From Chromatiales bacterium (GTDB lineage Bacteria > Pseudomonadota > Gammaproteobacteria > UBA6429 > Thiohalophilaceae), in assembly GCA_026984045.1 (NCBI GenBank), contig JALSSV010000039.1, positions 1-61,617 of the forward strand: 61,617 nucleotides of DNA. The letters run 5' to 3'. This document shows, piece after piece, positions 27,331 to 37,525 of this stretch. Every line of letters begins with the position of its first letter. The stretch's first letter is position 1. Position numbers and translations under genes: made by a program. The notes beneath the pieces are model-generated. The model was not told the DNA's origin, searched no databases, and saw nothing but the letters and a program-made list of their open reading frames with translations.

Positions 27331-28185
27331 CAGGGCATCCAGCATCGCCCGGGCGGCGTTCGACAGGGTCCGGCGGCCATGCCACACCACCCCGAGCCGG
27401 CGTGACAGTGTCATGCCGCGGATCGACAGGGCGCGCAATTCGTTTCCCAGCATGCTCTGCGGCAACACGCTCCAGCCCAGCCCCACGCTCACCATCATCT
27501 TGATGGTTTCCAGGTAGTTGGTTTCCAGACGCACGGGGATCGTCAGCGCCGCCGGCCGGAACGCCGCTTCGATCACTTCACGGGTATAGGTTCCCCGCGC
27601 CGGCAGCACGGCCGGATGGTGGCAGAGATCGTCCGGCGTCAGCGAGGACGCGCGCGCCAGCGGATGCTCGGGACCGACCACGAAGCACAAGGGATCGGGC
27701 CAGACGATACGGCTCTCCAGTTCCGGCGGCGGCGCCACCGGCAGGGTCACGATGCCGAGCTCCCGTTCTCCCCGTCGCACCGCCTGGCAGGCCAGTTCCG
27801 AATCCATGAATTGCAGATCCAGTTCCACCTCCGGCCAGCGCGCCGTATAGGCCCGCAGCACCGGCGGCAGGCGATGCAGACCGATGTGGTGAGAGGTGGC
27901 GATGGCCAGCGGTCCGGCCACGTTGCCCGAGATTTCGCCGAGGGCGCGACGAGCCTCGGCCAGCGCCAGAAGGATGTCGCGGGCCCTCGGCAACAGTGCG
28001 CGGCCCGCTTCGGTCAGGCGCACCTGCCGTCCGATGCGATCGAACAGGGGCGCGCCCAGTTCCTCCTCGAGGTGGGCAATCCGCTTGCTGACAGCCGGCT
28101 GGGTCAGGAAGAGACTTTCCGACGCGCGGGAGAAGGAACCCTGTTCGGCCACCGCCACGAAGGCTTGCAGTTCATGTATATCCAC
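27298..28185 (-). CDS. LysR-family regulator, probably of leuCDB
   Basis: The 295-aa protein has the LysR winged helix at residues 1-60 (HELQAFVAVAEQGSFSRASESLFLTQPAVSKRIAHLEEELG, cited in part) and a substrate-binding domain of normal length. The GTG at 28185 gives the standard N terminus; longer frames would add 31 unrelated residues. It is divergent from leuC with an 82-bp gap containing an interrupted palindrome of LysR-box type. A LysR gene in the same place precedes leuC in Pseudomonas. Confidence 0.9.
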   Translation of the reverse strand: MDIHELQAFVAVAEQGSFSRASESLFLTQPAVSKRIAHLEEELGAPLFDRIGRQVRLTEAGRALLPRARDILLALAEARRALGEISGNVAGPLAIATSHHIGLHRLPPVLRAYTARWPEVELDLQFMDSELACQAVRRGERELGIVTLPVAPPPELESRIVWPDPLCFVVGPEHPLARASSLTPDDLCHHPAVLPARGTYTREVIEAAFRPAALTIPVRLETNYLETIKMMVSVGLGWSVLPQSMLGNELRALSIRGMTLSRRLGVVWHGRRTLSNAARAMLDALSTSADEAAVV

Positions 28186-28223
28186 TTGGAATGAAAAACA
28201 TGAAAATAATGAATTGGAGTTAT

Positions 28224-28244
28224 AGTGTAGCACAACGTTACACT
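28224..28244 (+). promoter_or_regulatory. Candidate LysR operator in leuC upstream region
   Basis: AGTGTA (28224-28229) and TACACT (28239-28244) form a perfect 6-bp interrupted palindrome containing T-N11-A, the LysR-box pattern. It overlaps a -10-like TATAGT at 28221-28226. A second small palindrome CTGTGT-N4-ACACAG follows at 28243-28258 and covers the leuC ribosome-binding region. Confidence 0.5.
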
Positions 28245-28267
28245 GTGTCCGCACACAGGAGATCCCC

Positions 28268-29674
28268 ATGACCGGCAAGACCCTCTACGACAAGCTCTGG
28301 GACGCTCACGTGGTGCGCGACAATGGTGACGGCACCGCGCTGATCTACATCGATCGCCACCTGGTGCACGAAGTCACCTCGCCCCAGGCCTTCGAGGGCC
28401 TGCGCTTGGCCGGGCGCAAGCCCTGGCGGGTGGAGGCCAACCTCGCCGTGCCCGATCACAACGTGCCCACCACCGATCGCTCCCGCGGCATCGCCGATCC
28501 CGTCTCCCGCCTGCAGGTGGAGACCCTCGACGAGAACTGCCGCACCTTCGGCATCACCGAGTTTCGCATGGACGACATCCGTCAGGGGATCGTGCACGTG
28601 ATCGGCCCGGAGGAGGGTGCCACCCTGCCGGGCATGACCGTGGTCTGCGGCGACTCCCATACCTCCACCCACGGCGCCTTCGGCGCCCTGGCTTTCGGCA
28701 TCGGCACCTCCGAGGTGGAGCACGTGCTCGCCACCCAGTGCCTGGTGCAGAAGAAGTCCAGGGCCATGCGCATCACCGTGGACGGTCCGGTGCCCGAGGG
28801 CGTCACCGCCAAGGACATCATCCTGGCCATCATCGGCCGCATCGGCACCGCCGGCGGCACGGGGCACGCCATCGAGTTCGCTGGCGAGGCCATCCGGGCC
28901 CTGTCCATGGAAGGGCGCATGACCCTGTGCAACATGGCCATCGAGGCCGGCGCCCGTGCCGGCATGGTGGCGGTGGACGACAAGACCATCGACTACGTGA
29001 AAGGCCGGCCCTTCGCCCCGCAGGGCGAATTGTGGGACCAGGCCGTGGCCGACTGGCGCACGCTGCACAGCGACCCCGATGCGGCGTTCGATGCCGAGGT
29101 AACCCTCGACGCTTCGACCCTCGTGCCCCAGGTCACCTGGGGCACCTCGCCCGAGATGGTCACCGGCATCGACGGCCGGGTGCCGGATCCGGCCGCCGAG
29201 ACCGATCCGGTGAAGCGGGAAGGGATGCAGAAGGCCCTCGACTACATGGGCCTCGAACCTGGCACCCCCATCACCGCCATCCGGCCCGAGGTGGTCTTCA
29301 TCGGCTCCTGCACCAATTCGCGGATCGAGGATCTGCGCGCCGCCGCCGCCGTGGCCAGGGGCCGCAAGGTGGCCGACGGCATCCGACAGGCCCTGGTGGT
29401 GCCCGGCTCCGGCCTGGTGAAGCAGCAGGCCGAGGAGGAGGGACTCGATCGGATCTTCCTCGACGCCGGCTTCGAATGGCGCGAACCCGGCTGCTCCATG
29501 TGCCTGGCCATGAACGCCGACCGTCTCGAACCGGGCCAGCGCTGCGCCTCCACCTCCAACCGCAACTTCGAAGGCCGCCAGGGCCCGGGCGGCCGCACCC
29601 ACCTCGTCAGCCCCGCCATGGCTGCCGCCGCCGCGGTCACCGGGCACTTCGTGGACGTGCGGACCCTCGAATAG
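28268..29674 (+). CDS. leuC: 3-isopropylmalate dehydratase large subunit LeuC
   Basis: LeuC with LeuD isomerises 2- to 3-isopropylmalate in leucine synthesis. The 468-aa aconitase-family protein has the 4Fe-4S ligands in FIGSCTNSR and [11 protein letters not shown], plus [28 protein letters not shown] (cited in part). It starts at the ATG after AGGAGATCCCC. The gap to leuD contains an inverted CGCAGAG repeat. Confidence 0.97.
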   Translation: MTGKTLYDKLWDAHVVRDNGDGTALIYIDRHLVHEVTSPQAFEGLRLAGRKPWRVEANLAVPDHNVPTTDRSRGIADPVSRLQVETLDENCRTFGITEFRMDDIRQGIVHVIGPEEGATLPGMTVVCGDSHTSTHGAFGALAFGIGTSEVEHVLATQCLVQKKSRAMRITVDGPVPEGVTAKDIILAIIGRIGTAGGTGHAIEFAGEAIRALSMEGRMTLCNMAIEAGARAGMVAVDDKTIDYVKGRPFAPQGELWDQAVADWRTLHSDPDAAFDAEVTLDASTLVPQVTWGTSPEMVTGIDGRVPDPAAETDPVKREGMQKALDYMGLEPGTPITAIRPEVVFIGSCTNSRIEDLRAAAAVARGRKVADGIRQALVVPGSGLVKQQAEEEGLDRIFLDAGFEWREPGCSMCLAMNADRLEPGQRCASTSNRNFEGRQGPGGRTHLVSPAMAAAAAVTGHFVDVRTLE

Positions 29675-29687
29675 AACGTCTGCAAAA

Positions 29688-29819
29688 AACGCAGAGGGCG
29701 CAGAGACGCAGAGAACGCGGAGTAGAACAGATGAGAATGCCAATAGGGTCAACAATCTGCCCGGTGTCTGGAAAATCCGGGAAACAGATCTTTCTCTGCG
29801 CCCTCTGCGTCTCTGCGTT
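29688..29819 (+). repeat. CGCAGAG-type inverted repeat between leuC and leuD
   Basis: The left arm (29688-29714), AACGCAGAGGGCGCAGAGAC and onward, faces a right arm (29793-29819) that is its near reverse complement. The GGC- and AC-linked CGCAGAG units appear in swapped order. It belongs to the same dispersed repeat type found at 30500-30631 and, decayed, at 60266-60318. It occupies most of the 166-bp leuC-leuD gap, and no other feature is seen there. Confidence 0.8.
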
Positions 29820-29840
29820 ACTTACACAGGAGTAACGGAT

Positions 29841-30497
29841 ATGGAAAAGTTTACGAAACTGACCGGCATCGTCATGCCCCTCGACCGGCCCAACGTGGAC
29901 ACCGATGCCATCATTCCCAAGCAGTTCCTGAAGTCCATCAAGCGCACGGGGTTCGGGCCCAACCTGTTCGACGAGTGGCGCTATCTGGATCACGGCGAGC
30001 CGGGCATGGACAACAGCCAGCGGCCGATCAACCCGGACTTCGTGCTCAACCAGCCCCGTTACCAGGGCGCGCAGATCCTGCTGGCGCGGGAAAACTTCGG
30101 CTGCGGCTCGTCCCGGGAACACGCCCCGTGGGCGCTGCTCGACTATGGCTTCCGGGTGATCATCGCGCCGAGCTTCGCCGACATCTTCTACAACAATTGC
30201 TTCAAGAACGGCATCCTGCCCATCGTGCTGGATGCCGAAACGGTGGACGAACTGTTCCGCGAGGTGGAGGCCAATGAGGGTTATCAACTCACCGTGGATC
30301 TCGAAAGGCAGACCATCACCAAGCCCGACGGCACGGTGATCCCCTTCGAGATCGACGAATTCCGCAAGCACCGCCTCCTCGAAGGCCTCGACGACATCGG
30401 CCTGACCCTCGAACACGCCGATGAAATCCGCGCCTACGAGGCACGCCGAAAAAAAGCGGCGCCGTGGCTGTTCGTCCACTTGTCGGGGTCGGTGTAA
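29841..30497 (+). CDS. leuD: 3-isopropylmalate dehydratase small subunit LeuD
   Basis: The 218-aa swivel-domain subunit of isopropylmalate isomerase. It begins [31 protein letters not shown] (cited in part) and has [16 protein letters not shown] and [23 protein letters not shown]. These are the signatures of bacterial LeuD. Start ATG after AGGAGTAACGGAT. Pairs with LeuC. Confidence 0.97.
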   Translation: MEKFTKLTGIVMPLDRPNVDTDAIIPKQFLKSIKRTGFGPNLFDEWRYLDHGEPGMDNSQRPINPDFVLNQPRYQGAQILLARENFGCGSSREHAPWALLDYGFRVIIAPSFADIFYNNCFKNGILPIVLDAETVDELFREVEANEGYQLTVDLERQTITKPDGTVIPFEIDEFRKHRLLEGLDDIGLTLEHADEIRAYEARRKKAAPWLFVHLSGSV

Positions 30498-30499
30498 GG

Positions 30500-30631
30500 A
30501 ACGCAGAGGGCGCAGAGGCGCAGAGTTCGCAGAGAAGTTCATGCCGGTGAATGCGACGGTCCACAGGCCCATGATCCATCGTGATCAAGCATGCCACTCG
30601 GCGTCCTCTGCGTCTCTGCGCCCTCTGCGTT
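30500..30631 (+). repeat. CGCAGAG-type inverted repeat between leuD and leuB
   Basis: The left arm 30500-30525 is complementary to the right arm 30606-30631 at 25 of 26 positions. It fills the leuD-leuB gap in the same way that the related repeat fills the leuC-leuD gap. Folding in the transcript would give a long stem just upstream of the leuB ribosome-binding site. Confidence 0.82.
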
Positions 30632-30662
30632 ATTTCCACCCAACCATCAGGAAACAGAACAG

Positions 30663-31742
30663 ATGAAGAAAATCGCCATTCTCCCCGGTGACGGCATTGG
30701 CCAGGAGATCGTCGCCGAGGCCGTGAAGGTGCTCGAGTGCCTGCGGGACGACCATGGCCTGGACGTGGTGCTGGAGCAGGGGCTGGTGGGCGGTACCGCC
30801 TATGACGCCACCGGCACGCCGCTGCCCGAGGAAACCCTGAAACTGGCGCAGGAGGCCGATGCCGTGCTGCTCGGCGCCGTGGGCGGTTACCAGTGGGAGT
30901 CGCTGGACATCGCGGTGCGGCCCGAGAAGGGGCTGCTGGGGCTGCGCGCGGAGCTGGGGCTGTTCGCCAACCTGCGCCCGGCGATTCTCTATCCTCAGCT
31001 CGCCGACGCCTCCACTCTCAGGCCCGAGGTGGTCTCGGGGCTCGACATCATGATCGTGCGGGAGCTGACCGGAGGCATCTATTTCGGCCAGCCGCGGGGC
31101 GTGCGCACCCTCGACAACGGCGAACGCCAGGGCTACAACACCCTGGTCTATTCGGAATCGGAGATCCGCCGGATCGGCAAGGTGGCCTTCGAGATCGCCG
31201 CCAAGCGGCAGGGGCGGGTCTGCTCGGTGGACAAGGCCAACGTCCTCGAGTGCACCGAGCTGTGGCGCGAAGTGATGACCGACGAGGCCGGAGCCCATCC
31301 CGACATCGAGCTGAGCCACATGTACGTGGACAATGCCGCCATGCAGCTGGTGCGGGCGCCCAAGCAGTTCGACGTGATGGTCACCACCAACATGTTCGGT
31401 GATATCCTCTCCGACTGCGCGGCCATGCTCACCGGCTCCATCGGCATGCTGCCCTCGGCCTCCCTCGACGAGAACGGCAAGGGCATGTACGAACCGATCC
31501 ACGGTTCGGCCCCGGACATCGCCGGGCAGAACGTGGCCAACCCGCTGGCGACCATCCTCTCGGTGGCCATGATGCTGCGCTATACCCTCGACGCCCCGGC
31601 GATGGCCGAGCGCATCGAGCAGGCCGTCAGCACCGTGCTCGACGAAGGTCTGCGCACCCAGGACATCTGGAGCGAGGGCACGCGCAAGGTCAGCACGTCC
31701 GAGATGGGCGACGCCGTCGTCGCCGCCATGCGCAGACAGTGA
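30663..31742 (+). CDS. leuB: 3-isopropylmalate dehydrogenase LeuB
   Basis: LeuB oxidatively decarboxylates 3-isopropylmalate with NAD+. The 359-aa protein has [62 protein letters not shown] (cited in part) and [13 protein letters not shown]. The frame extends upstream into the repeat, but the ATG at 30663 gives the normal [11 protein letters not shown] start. It completes the leuCDB set. Confidence 0.97.
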   Translation: MKKIAILPGDGIGQEIVAEAVKVLECLRDDHGLDVVLEQGLVGGTAYDATGTPLPEETLKLAQEADAVLLGAVGGYQWESLDIAVRPEKGLLGLRAELGLFANLRPAILYPQLADASTLRPEVVSGLDIMIVRELTGGIYFGQPRGVRTLDNGERQGYNTLVYSESEIRRIGKVAFEIAAKRQGRVCSVDKANVLECTELWREVMTDEAGAHPDIELSHMYVDNAAMQLVRAPKQFDVMVTTNMFGDILSDCAAMLTGSIGMLPSASLDENGKGMYEPIHGSAPDIAGQNVANPLATILSVAMMLRYTLDAPAMAERIEQAVSTVLDEGLRTQDIWSEGTRKVSTSEMGDAVVAAMRRQ

Positions 31743-31774
31743 AGAAGTCCGAATTCTGAAACGAGGAATACAAG

Positions 31775-32887
31775 ATGAAAAAAGTCGGTCTGATCGGTTG
31801 GCGCGGCATGGTCGGCTCCGTGCTCATGCAGCGCATGCGCGAGGAACACGATTTCGACGCCATCGAGCCGGTGTTCTTCACCACCTCCCAGCACGGCCAG
31901 CCCGGCCCGGACGTGGGCAAACCCGTTCCGCCCCTCAAGGACGCCCTGGCCCTCGACGAACTGCAGACGATGGACGTGATTCTCACCTGCCAGGGCGGCG
32001 GCTATACCGAGAAGGTCTATCCGCAACTGCGCGCCGCCGGCTGGCAGGGCTACTGGATCGACGCTGCCTCGACCCTGCGCATGGAAGACGAGAGCATCAT
32101 CGTGCTCGATCCGGTCAACCGCGAGGTGATCGACCGGGGGCTGGCCGAGGGCGTGAAGACCTACGTGGGCGGCAACTGCACCGTGAGCCTCATGCTGATG
32201 GCCCTGGGCGGGCTGTTCCGCCGCGATCTCATCGAATGGATCACGCCCATGACCTACCAGGCGGCCTCCGGCGCCGGTGCCCGCAACATGCGTGAACTCC
32301 TGGCCCAGATGGGCTCCCTGCACGCCAGCGTGCAGGATCTGCTCGACGATCCGGCCGCCGCCATCCTCGAAATCGACCGCCGGGTCACCGCGCACATGCG
32401 CAGTGACGCCTTCCCGGTGGACAACTGGGGCGTGCCCCTGGCCGGCAGCCTGATCCCCTGGATCGACAGCGAACTGCCCTCCGGCCAGAGTCGCGAGGAG
32501 TGGAAGGCCGAGGTGGAGACCAACAAGATCCTCGGCCGGGGGGAGAACCCCGTGCCCATCGACGGCCTGTGCGTGCGGATCGGCGCCATGCGTTCCCATT
32601 CCCAGGCGCTTACCATCAAGCTGCGCCGCGACGTGCCGCTCGACGAGATCACCGACCTGCTCGATGCCGACAACGACTGGGTCAAGGTGATCCCCAACGA
32701 AAAGGAAGCCACCATGCACGAGCTGACCCCGGCTGCGGTCAGCGGCACCCTCACCATTCCCGTCGGCCGGCTGCGCAAGCTGAGCATGGGCAACGAATAC
32801 CTCTCGGCCTTCACGGTCGGCGATCAGCTCCTGTGGGGCGCCGCCGAACCCCTGCGGCGCATGCTCCGGATCCTGCTCGAAGCGTGA
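31775..32887 (+). CDS. asd: Aspartate-semialdehyde dehydrogenase Asd
   Basis: Asd makes aspartate semialdehyde for lysine, threonine, methionine and cell-wall synthesis. The 370-aa protein begins [21 protein letters not shown] and has the catalytic Cys135 in [15 protein letters not shown], the same number as the E. coli enzyme. It also has [18 protein letters not shown]. It lies 32 bp after leuB and is followed by the paralogue usg, as in Pseudomonas. Confidence 0.97.
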   Translation: MKKVGLIGWRGMVGSVLMQRMREEHDFDAIEPVFFTTSQHGQPGPDVGKPVPPLKDALALDELQTMDVILTCQGGGYTEKVYPQLRAAGWQGYWIDAASTLRMEDESIIVLDPVNREVIDRGLAEGVKTYVGGNCTVSLMLMALGGLFRRDLIEWITPMTYQAASGAGARNMRELLAQMGSLHASVQDLLDDPAAAILEIDRRVTAHMRSDAFPVDNWGVPLAGSLIPWIDSELPSGQSREEWKAEVETNKILGRGENPVPIDGLCVRIGAMRSHSQALTIKLRRDVPLDEITDLLDADNDWVKVIPNEKEATMHELTPAAVSGTLTIPVGRLRKLSMGNEYLSAFTVGDQLLWGAAEPLRRMLRILLEA

Positions 32888-32965
32888 GCGGAAATCCCGG
32901 TCGGGAAAAATCGGGTAGGCGTTCATGAACCCGCATCCCATCCGTCACACGAGTCCTCGTCTCCC

Positions 32966-33988
32966 ATGGAAAGCAAACCCGACATCGCCATCGTCGGCGC
33001 CACGCATCTGATCGGCGAAACCCTGATCCAGCTCCTGCACGAGCGGGATTTTCCCGTGGGGAGCCTGCATCTCCTCGACACCGGCGAGGCCGTGGGCGAA
33101 TTCGTGGCCTTCGGCGAGGAGCGCCTGCGGGTGCGGGATGCCGAAAGCTTCGATTTTTCCGCCGTGGCGCTCACCTTCACCGTCGGCGATCCGCAGACCG
33201 CGCGGCGCATTGGCGAGGCGGCCGCCGAGTCCGGCAGCCGGGTGGTGGATGCCAGCGGCGCCTGGGCCGACGATCCCGACGTGGCCCTGGTGATCCCCGA
33301 GATCAATCCCCATGAGCTGGACGCGATCCGCTACCGTGGCATCGTCGCCAGCCCCGACTGTCATACCGTGCTGCTGTGGCTGGCCCTCGAGCCCCTGCGC
33401 GAGCGCTTCGGCCTGCGGCAACTGTTCGTCACCGCCTGCAATGCCGTTTCGCACCAGGGCAAGGCCGGCATCGAGGAGCTGGCCAGGCAGACCACGGATC
33501 TGCTCAACGTTCGGCCCATCGAACCCGAACGGTTTCCGCAGCAAATTGCCTTCAATGTTCTGGCGCGCACGGCCGATATCCTTCAGGGAGGGCACAGCGC
33601 CGACGAGTTGCGCCTGGTGGAAGAGACCCGGCGCCTCCTGCCCCATGCCGAGCTGGACATGATGGTCACGGTGGCGCAGATCCCCGTGTTCTTTGGTGAC
33701 GTGCTGCAGATCTATGGCGTGCTCGAGGTGCCCGTGGACGTGGACAGCCTGCGCGCCGTGCTGGCCGAGACGCCCGGGGTGGAATACATCGAAGCCGGCG
33801 GGGACGAAACCGAGCCCAGCCCGGTGACCGACGCGGCCGGCTCCGACGCGGTCTATCTCACCCGCCTGCGCCTGGCGCCGGAACGGGGCGACGTCTTCGG
33901 TGTCTGGATCCTGGGCGACTGCACCCGCAAGGGGAGTGCCCTGAATTGTGTTCAAATCGCGGAAATTTTGGTAAAAGACTATTTGTAA
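32966..33988 (+). CDS. usg: Asd paralogue (USG-1-like)
   Basis: The 340-aa protein has the aspartate-semialdehyde dehydrogenase fold (IAIVGATHLIGETLIQLL, VVDASGAWADDPDVALVIPEINPHEL cited in part). The active-site stretch reads SPDCHTV around Cys132 instead of the family SPNCSTI. The usual YQAVSGAGKAG reads CNAVSHQGKAG, losing the glutamine thought to act in catalysis. Together with the intact asd next door this fits a non-catalytic or divergent Usg protein. It precedes fimV, the conserved Pseudomonas order. Confidence 0.85.
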   Translation: MESKPDIAIVGATHLIGETLIQLLHERDFPVGSLHLLDTGEAVGEFVAFGEERLRVRDAESFDFSAVALTFTVGDPQTARRIGEAAAESGSRVVDASGAWADDPDVALVIPEINPHELDAIRYRGIVASPDCHTVLLWLALEPLRERFGLRQLFVTACNAVSHQGKAGIEELARQTTDLLNVRPIEPERFPQQIAFNVLARTADILQGGHSADELRLVEETRRLLPHAELDMMVTVAQIPVFFGDVLQIYGVLEVPVDVDSLRAVLAETPGVEYIEAGGDETEPSPVTDAAGSDAVYLTRLRLAPERGDVFGVWILGDCTRKGSALNCVQIAEILVKDYL

Positions 33989-34110
33989 GCTATAGTTACT
34001 GCATACTTATAAAGATTATTCAAAGATAGATTCCGCAACTCATTGAATTATTTGGAAAAATGAGGGCACGCTGTCGGCGTGGACAGATCCCCCTAAGGAG
34101 TGGAGACGTA

Positions 34111-37100
34111 ATGATGATGCGCAAGCTGGTCGTTTTCCTGGCCACCGCCCTTTTGCTCATGCCGCTCGGCGCCCAGGCCCTGGGCTTCGGCCGGATCGTT
34201 GTCCATTCGGCGCTCGACGAACCCCTCGATGCCGACATCGAACTCATCTCCCCGACGCCTGAAGACATCACCAATCTCAAGGTCAAGCTCGCCTCTCCCG
34301 AAGCCTATCTGCGTGCCGGGATCGACCGCTCCTATCTGCTCGGGGATCTGCGATTCCGCATCCGCCAGGACGAGCAGGGCAAGTACTATCTCCACGTCAG
34401 CAGCAAGCAGCGGATCAAGGAGCCGTTCCTCGACTTCCTGCTCGAGATGAACTGGCAGAACGGCCGCATGGTGCGGGAGTACACCATCCTGCTGGATCCG
34501 CCCAACCGCATCGAACGTCAGCCGGCGATGGTCGAAGCCCCGGCAACGCAGGCACCAACGCAGGCCCCGGAGCCGGTGCCCGCCCCGATTCCGGCGCCGG
34601 CCGCGACCACCGAGCCGGCACCGGCCCCCGCCCCGGTCGCCGAAGCCCCGGCGGAAGCCGCACCGGCCGAGACACCGGCAGCAGCGGAGGAGCCTTTCCC
34701 GCGCACCGAAATGAAGGAGGCCGAGGTGCCGGCTGAACCGGCCCCGGCCCCCGTCGCCGAGGCGCCGGCCCATGAGGCCGTGGCCGAAGCCCCGGCTCCG
34801 GCTCCCGAACCCGTGACGGAAACGCCCGTGCCGGCGCCTGAAGCGGCGATGCCCGCGCCGGCCACCGAGCCCGAGCCGGCCGAACCGGCCCTTGCTGCCG
34901 AAGAGGAGGAACTCTTTCCCCGAATTCCCCTGGCCGAGTTCGCCAAGGCCGCACGGGCCGCGCCCGCGCCGGTGACCGGTGAGCTGGACTACGGCATCGT
35001 GCAGAAGGGCGACACCCTGTGGAAGATTGCCGAGAAGCTGCGGCCCAGCGATTCGGTGTCCATCTACCAGGTGATGATGGCCCTGCTGGTGAGCAACCCC
35101 GATGCCTTCGTCGACGGCAACATGAACCGGCTCAAGGTGGGACACGTGTTGCGCATCGACGATCCCGACATCATCACCTCGGTCAATCCCCGCGAGGCGG
35201 AGATGGAATACCGCGCCCAGCTCCAGGCCTGGCAGGACTACCGGCAGAGCGTGGCCGGCGAGACGCCGGCCGAAACCCAGCCCGTGGTGGCCGGCGAGGC
35301 TGCCGCCGGTGAGACGCAGACCGAGGGCGGTACCGGTGAGCTGACGCTGGCCTCGCCGGATGGGGGCGAACTGCAGGCCGGTACCGGCACCAGCGAAGAG
35401 GCGGCCCGCAACGAATTGTTGACCCTGCGCGAGGAACTGCGCCAGCTGCGCGAGGACAGCGCGGCCATGGGCGGCCACAATGAACAGCTCAACCGCGAAC
35501 TGCAGGCCCTGGAAGAGGAAATCAACCGCAAGCAGCGGGCCCTGTCGATCAGCGACGATGAACTGGCGGCCCTCCAGCAGCAACTGGCCAGCGCCCGGGA
35601 AGCGGCGGCCCGGGCGGAACCGTCAGCCACGGCGGCAGCCGAAGCGCCGGCCAGCGAGACGGGGGCCGGTGAAGTGGGCGAGCAACCCCCTACGACCGAG
35701 TCGCCGGAACCGTCGGCACAGGCCGAAGCCGAAGCGCCGCAACCGGCCGAGAGCGCCGGTGAAGCGGGGGCCGAACCGTCCGCCGACGCTGCACCTGCGG
35801 GCGAAGCGGTGGCCACGGCCGAGACCAGGTCGCCGGTCGAGCTGGCCGAGGAGATCGCCCAGCGCGAGGAACAGCGACCGCAGGCCGCCCCGGCTCCGGC
35901 CGCGCCCGCCGCCCAGGACGAAGGCGGCATCCTGCAGACGGTCATGGGTGTGGTGGCCGGGATCGGCGACGGCCTGCGGGGCGCGTTCGGGGGCCTGCCC
36001 GGCAACTCCCTGCTGATGTTCGTGGGGCTGCCGGTGCTGCTGGTGCTGCTGCTGATTGCGGCCATCGTCATTCGCCGGCGACGCTCGGCTGAGGACTACC
36101 AGGAAAGCATTCTCACCGGAGAACCGGCCGCCGCGGCCGCCGCCGGCGCGGCGGCCGGCGCCGCGGCCGGTCCCGAGTCCGAGGAGGAGTCGTCCTTCCT
36201 GAGCGACTTCGCGGTCAGCGGCGCCGGCGCCATCCAGACCGAGGACAGCGAGGTCGATCCGCTCACCGAAGCCGACGTGTTCGTCGCCTATGGCCGCTAC
36301 GAGGCCGCCGAGGAGCGCCTCAAGGAGGCCATCGAGAACGATCCGAATCGTGCCGAGCTCAAGCTCAAGCTCATCGAGCTTTACCACACCACCAAGAACA
36401 AGCCGGCCTTCGAGAACGCTGCCGAGGAGTTCTATGCCAGCCTCGGTGAGGGTGCGGACGACAATCCCATGTGGCAGAAAGTGGTGGCCATGGGGGCCGA
36501 GCTGGTGCCCAACAACCCGCTGTTCAGCAATGCCGGCAGTGCCGCGGCCGTCGAGACAGCGGCCGAAGTGGCGGCCTCGGATACCTCGAGTGCCGGTCTC
36601 TCCGACAGCCAGGTGATGGACATCGGCCTCGACACCGGTGTCTTCGACGTGGCCGATCTGGGTACGGCCGAGCCCGAGCCCAAGCCCAAGGCCGAAACCC
36701 CCGTCGATGCCATGGATTCGGGGGTGATGGAATTCACGCTGGATACGGAACCGTCGCAGGCCGCAGGAGAAGAACCCGCTCCCGAAGCCCAGGCTGCCGC
36801 GGGCGAGGAGAGCAGCCTGGAATTCAACCTGGATCTGGAAACCCCGACCGAATCGCCGGCACCCGCGAAGGAGGCGCCGGCGGCCGACAGCGGTCTCGAC
36901 TTCAATCTCGACATGGCGCCGGAGGCCGGTGCCGAATCGGCAGAAAAGTCCGGCGAGGCCTCCCTGGACTTCAACCTCGAAGTGGACGAGGCACCTACTG
37001 CCCAGTTGACGGCCGAGGCGGCCGCCGAAGCGGGGCTCGACTTCAACCTCGAGGGCGAGAGCGGCAAGGAGGATTCCGGTGCCCTCGACTTCGATCTGGA

Positions 37101-37458
37101 CCTGGGGGGACAGGCCCCGGCCGGCGACGAGGACGAGACGGCGGAAATGAGCCTCGATCTGGAAGCCCCGGTCACGGAGGAACCCTCTGCCTCCGATACC
37201 AGCATGGCCATCGACATCAGCGACGACAGCACCGCCACCATGCCCGAGCCCAGCGGCATGGACTTCGAGCTGGATGCCACCGATGCCAGCTTGGACATCG
37301 GCACCGGCGACGAGGTGGGCACCAAGCTGGATCTGGCCAAGGCCTACATCGACATGGGCGATCCGGAAGGCGCCCGCAGCATCCTCGACGAGGTGCTCGA
37401 CGAAGGCAACGAGGAACAGAAGCAGGAGGCCCAGCAACTGCTGCAGCAGATTGCCTGA
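34111..37458 (+). CDS. fimV: Polar hub protein FimV
   Basis: FimV is a peptidoglycan-binding polar landmark needed for type IV pilus function and cAMP signalling. The 1115-aa protein has a signal peptide (MMMRKLVVFLATALLLMPLGAQA, cited in part), the FimV N-terminal domain and an Ala/Pro/Glu-rich spacer. A LysM domain (about 293-350), a coiled coil, a membrane helix (about 633-655) and an acidic cytoplasmic part follow, with repeated LDFNLD motifs. It ends in the C-terminal TPR-like domain (LAKAYIDMGDPEGARSILDEVL). The ATG at 34111 follows TAAGGAGTGGAGA. The 122 bp upstream are strikingly AT-rich and probably hold its promoter. Confidence 0.94.
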   Translation: MMMRKLVVFLATALLLMPLGAQALGFGRIVVHSALDEPLDADIELISPTPEDITNLKVKLASPEAYLRAGIDRSYLLGDLRFRIRQDEQGKYYLHVSSKQRIKEPFLDFLLEMNWQNGRMVREYTILLDPPNRIERQPAMVEAPATQAPTQAPEPVPAPIPAPAATTEPAPAPAPVAEAPAEAAPAETPAAAEEPFPRTEMKEAEVPAEPAPAPVAEAPAHEAVAEAPAPAPEPVTETPVPAPEAAMPAPATEPEPAEPALAAEEEELFPRIPLAEFAKAARAAPAPVTGELDYGIVQKGDTLWKIAEKLRPSDSVSIYQVMMALLVSNPDAFVDGNMNRLKVGHVLRIDDPDIITSVNPREAEMEYRAQLQAWQDYRQSVAGETPAETQPVVAGEAAAGETQTEGGTGELTLASPDGGELQAGTGTSEEAARNELLTLREELRQLREDSAAMGGHNEQLNRELQALEEEINRKQRALSISDDELAALQQQLASAREAAARAEPSATAAAEAPASETGAGEVGEQPPTTESPEPSAQAEAEAPQPAESAGEAGAEPSADAAPAGEAVATAETRSPVELAEEIAQREEQRPQAAPAPAAPAAQDEGGILQTVMGVVAGIGDGLRGAFGGLPGNSLLMFVGLPVLLVLLLIAAIVIRRRRSAEDYQESILTGEPAAAAAAGAAAGAAAGPESEEESSFLSDFAVSGAGAIQTEDSEVDPLTEADVFVAYGRYEAAEERLKEAIENDPNRAELKLKLIELYHTTKNKPAFENAAEEFYASLGEGADDNPMWQKVVAMGAELVPNNPLFSNAGSAAAVETAAEVAASDTSSAGLSDSQVMDIGLDTGVFDVADLGTAEPEPKPKAETPVDAMDSGVMEFTLDTEPSQAAGEEPAPEAQAAAGEESSLEFNLDLETPTESPAPAKEAPAADSGLDFNLDMAPEAGAESAEKSGEASLDFNLEVDEAPTAQLTAEAAAEAGLDFNLEGESGKEDSGALDFDLDLGGQAPAGDEDETAEMSLDLEAPVTEEPSASDTSMAIDISDDSTATMPEPSGMDFELDATDASLDIGTGDEVGTKLDLAKAYIDMGDPEGARSILDEVLDEGNEEQKQEAQQLLQQIA

Positions 37459-37480
37459 GACCGCGTCCCATCATCCACTC

Positions 37481-37511
37481 GCGGCCCCGTCAGGTTGTCT
37501 GGCGGGGCCGC
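37481..37511 (+). terminator. Hairpin between fimV and truA
   Basis: GCGGCCCCG (37481-37489) pairs perfectly with CGGGGCCGC (37503-37511) across a 13-nt loop, 22 nt after the fimV stop. There is no T tract, so it may be a weak or factor-assisted terminator or an mRNA-protecting stem. Confidence 0.5.
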
Positions 37512-37525
37512 GACGCGTCTGAACC

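Noticed and set aside
29688-30631. CGCAGAG repeats as a CRISPR array
   Set aside because: The units are 6-9 bp, in inverted rather than direct arrays, without unique spacers of constant length or cas genes.
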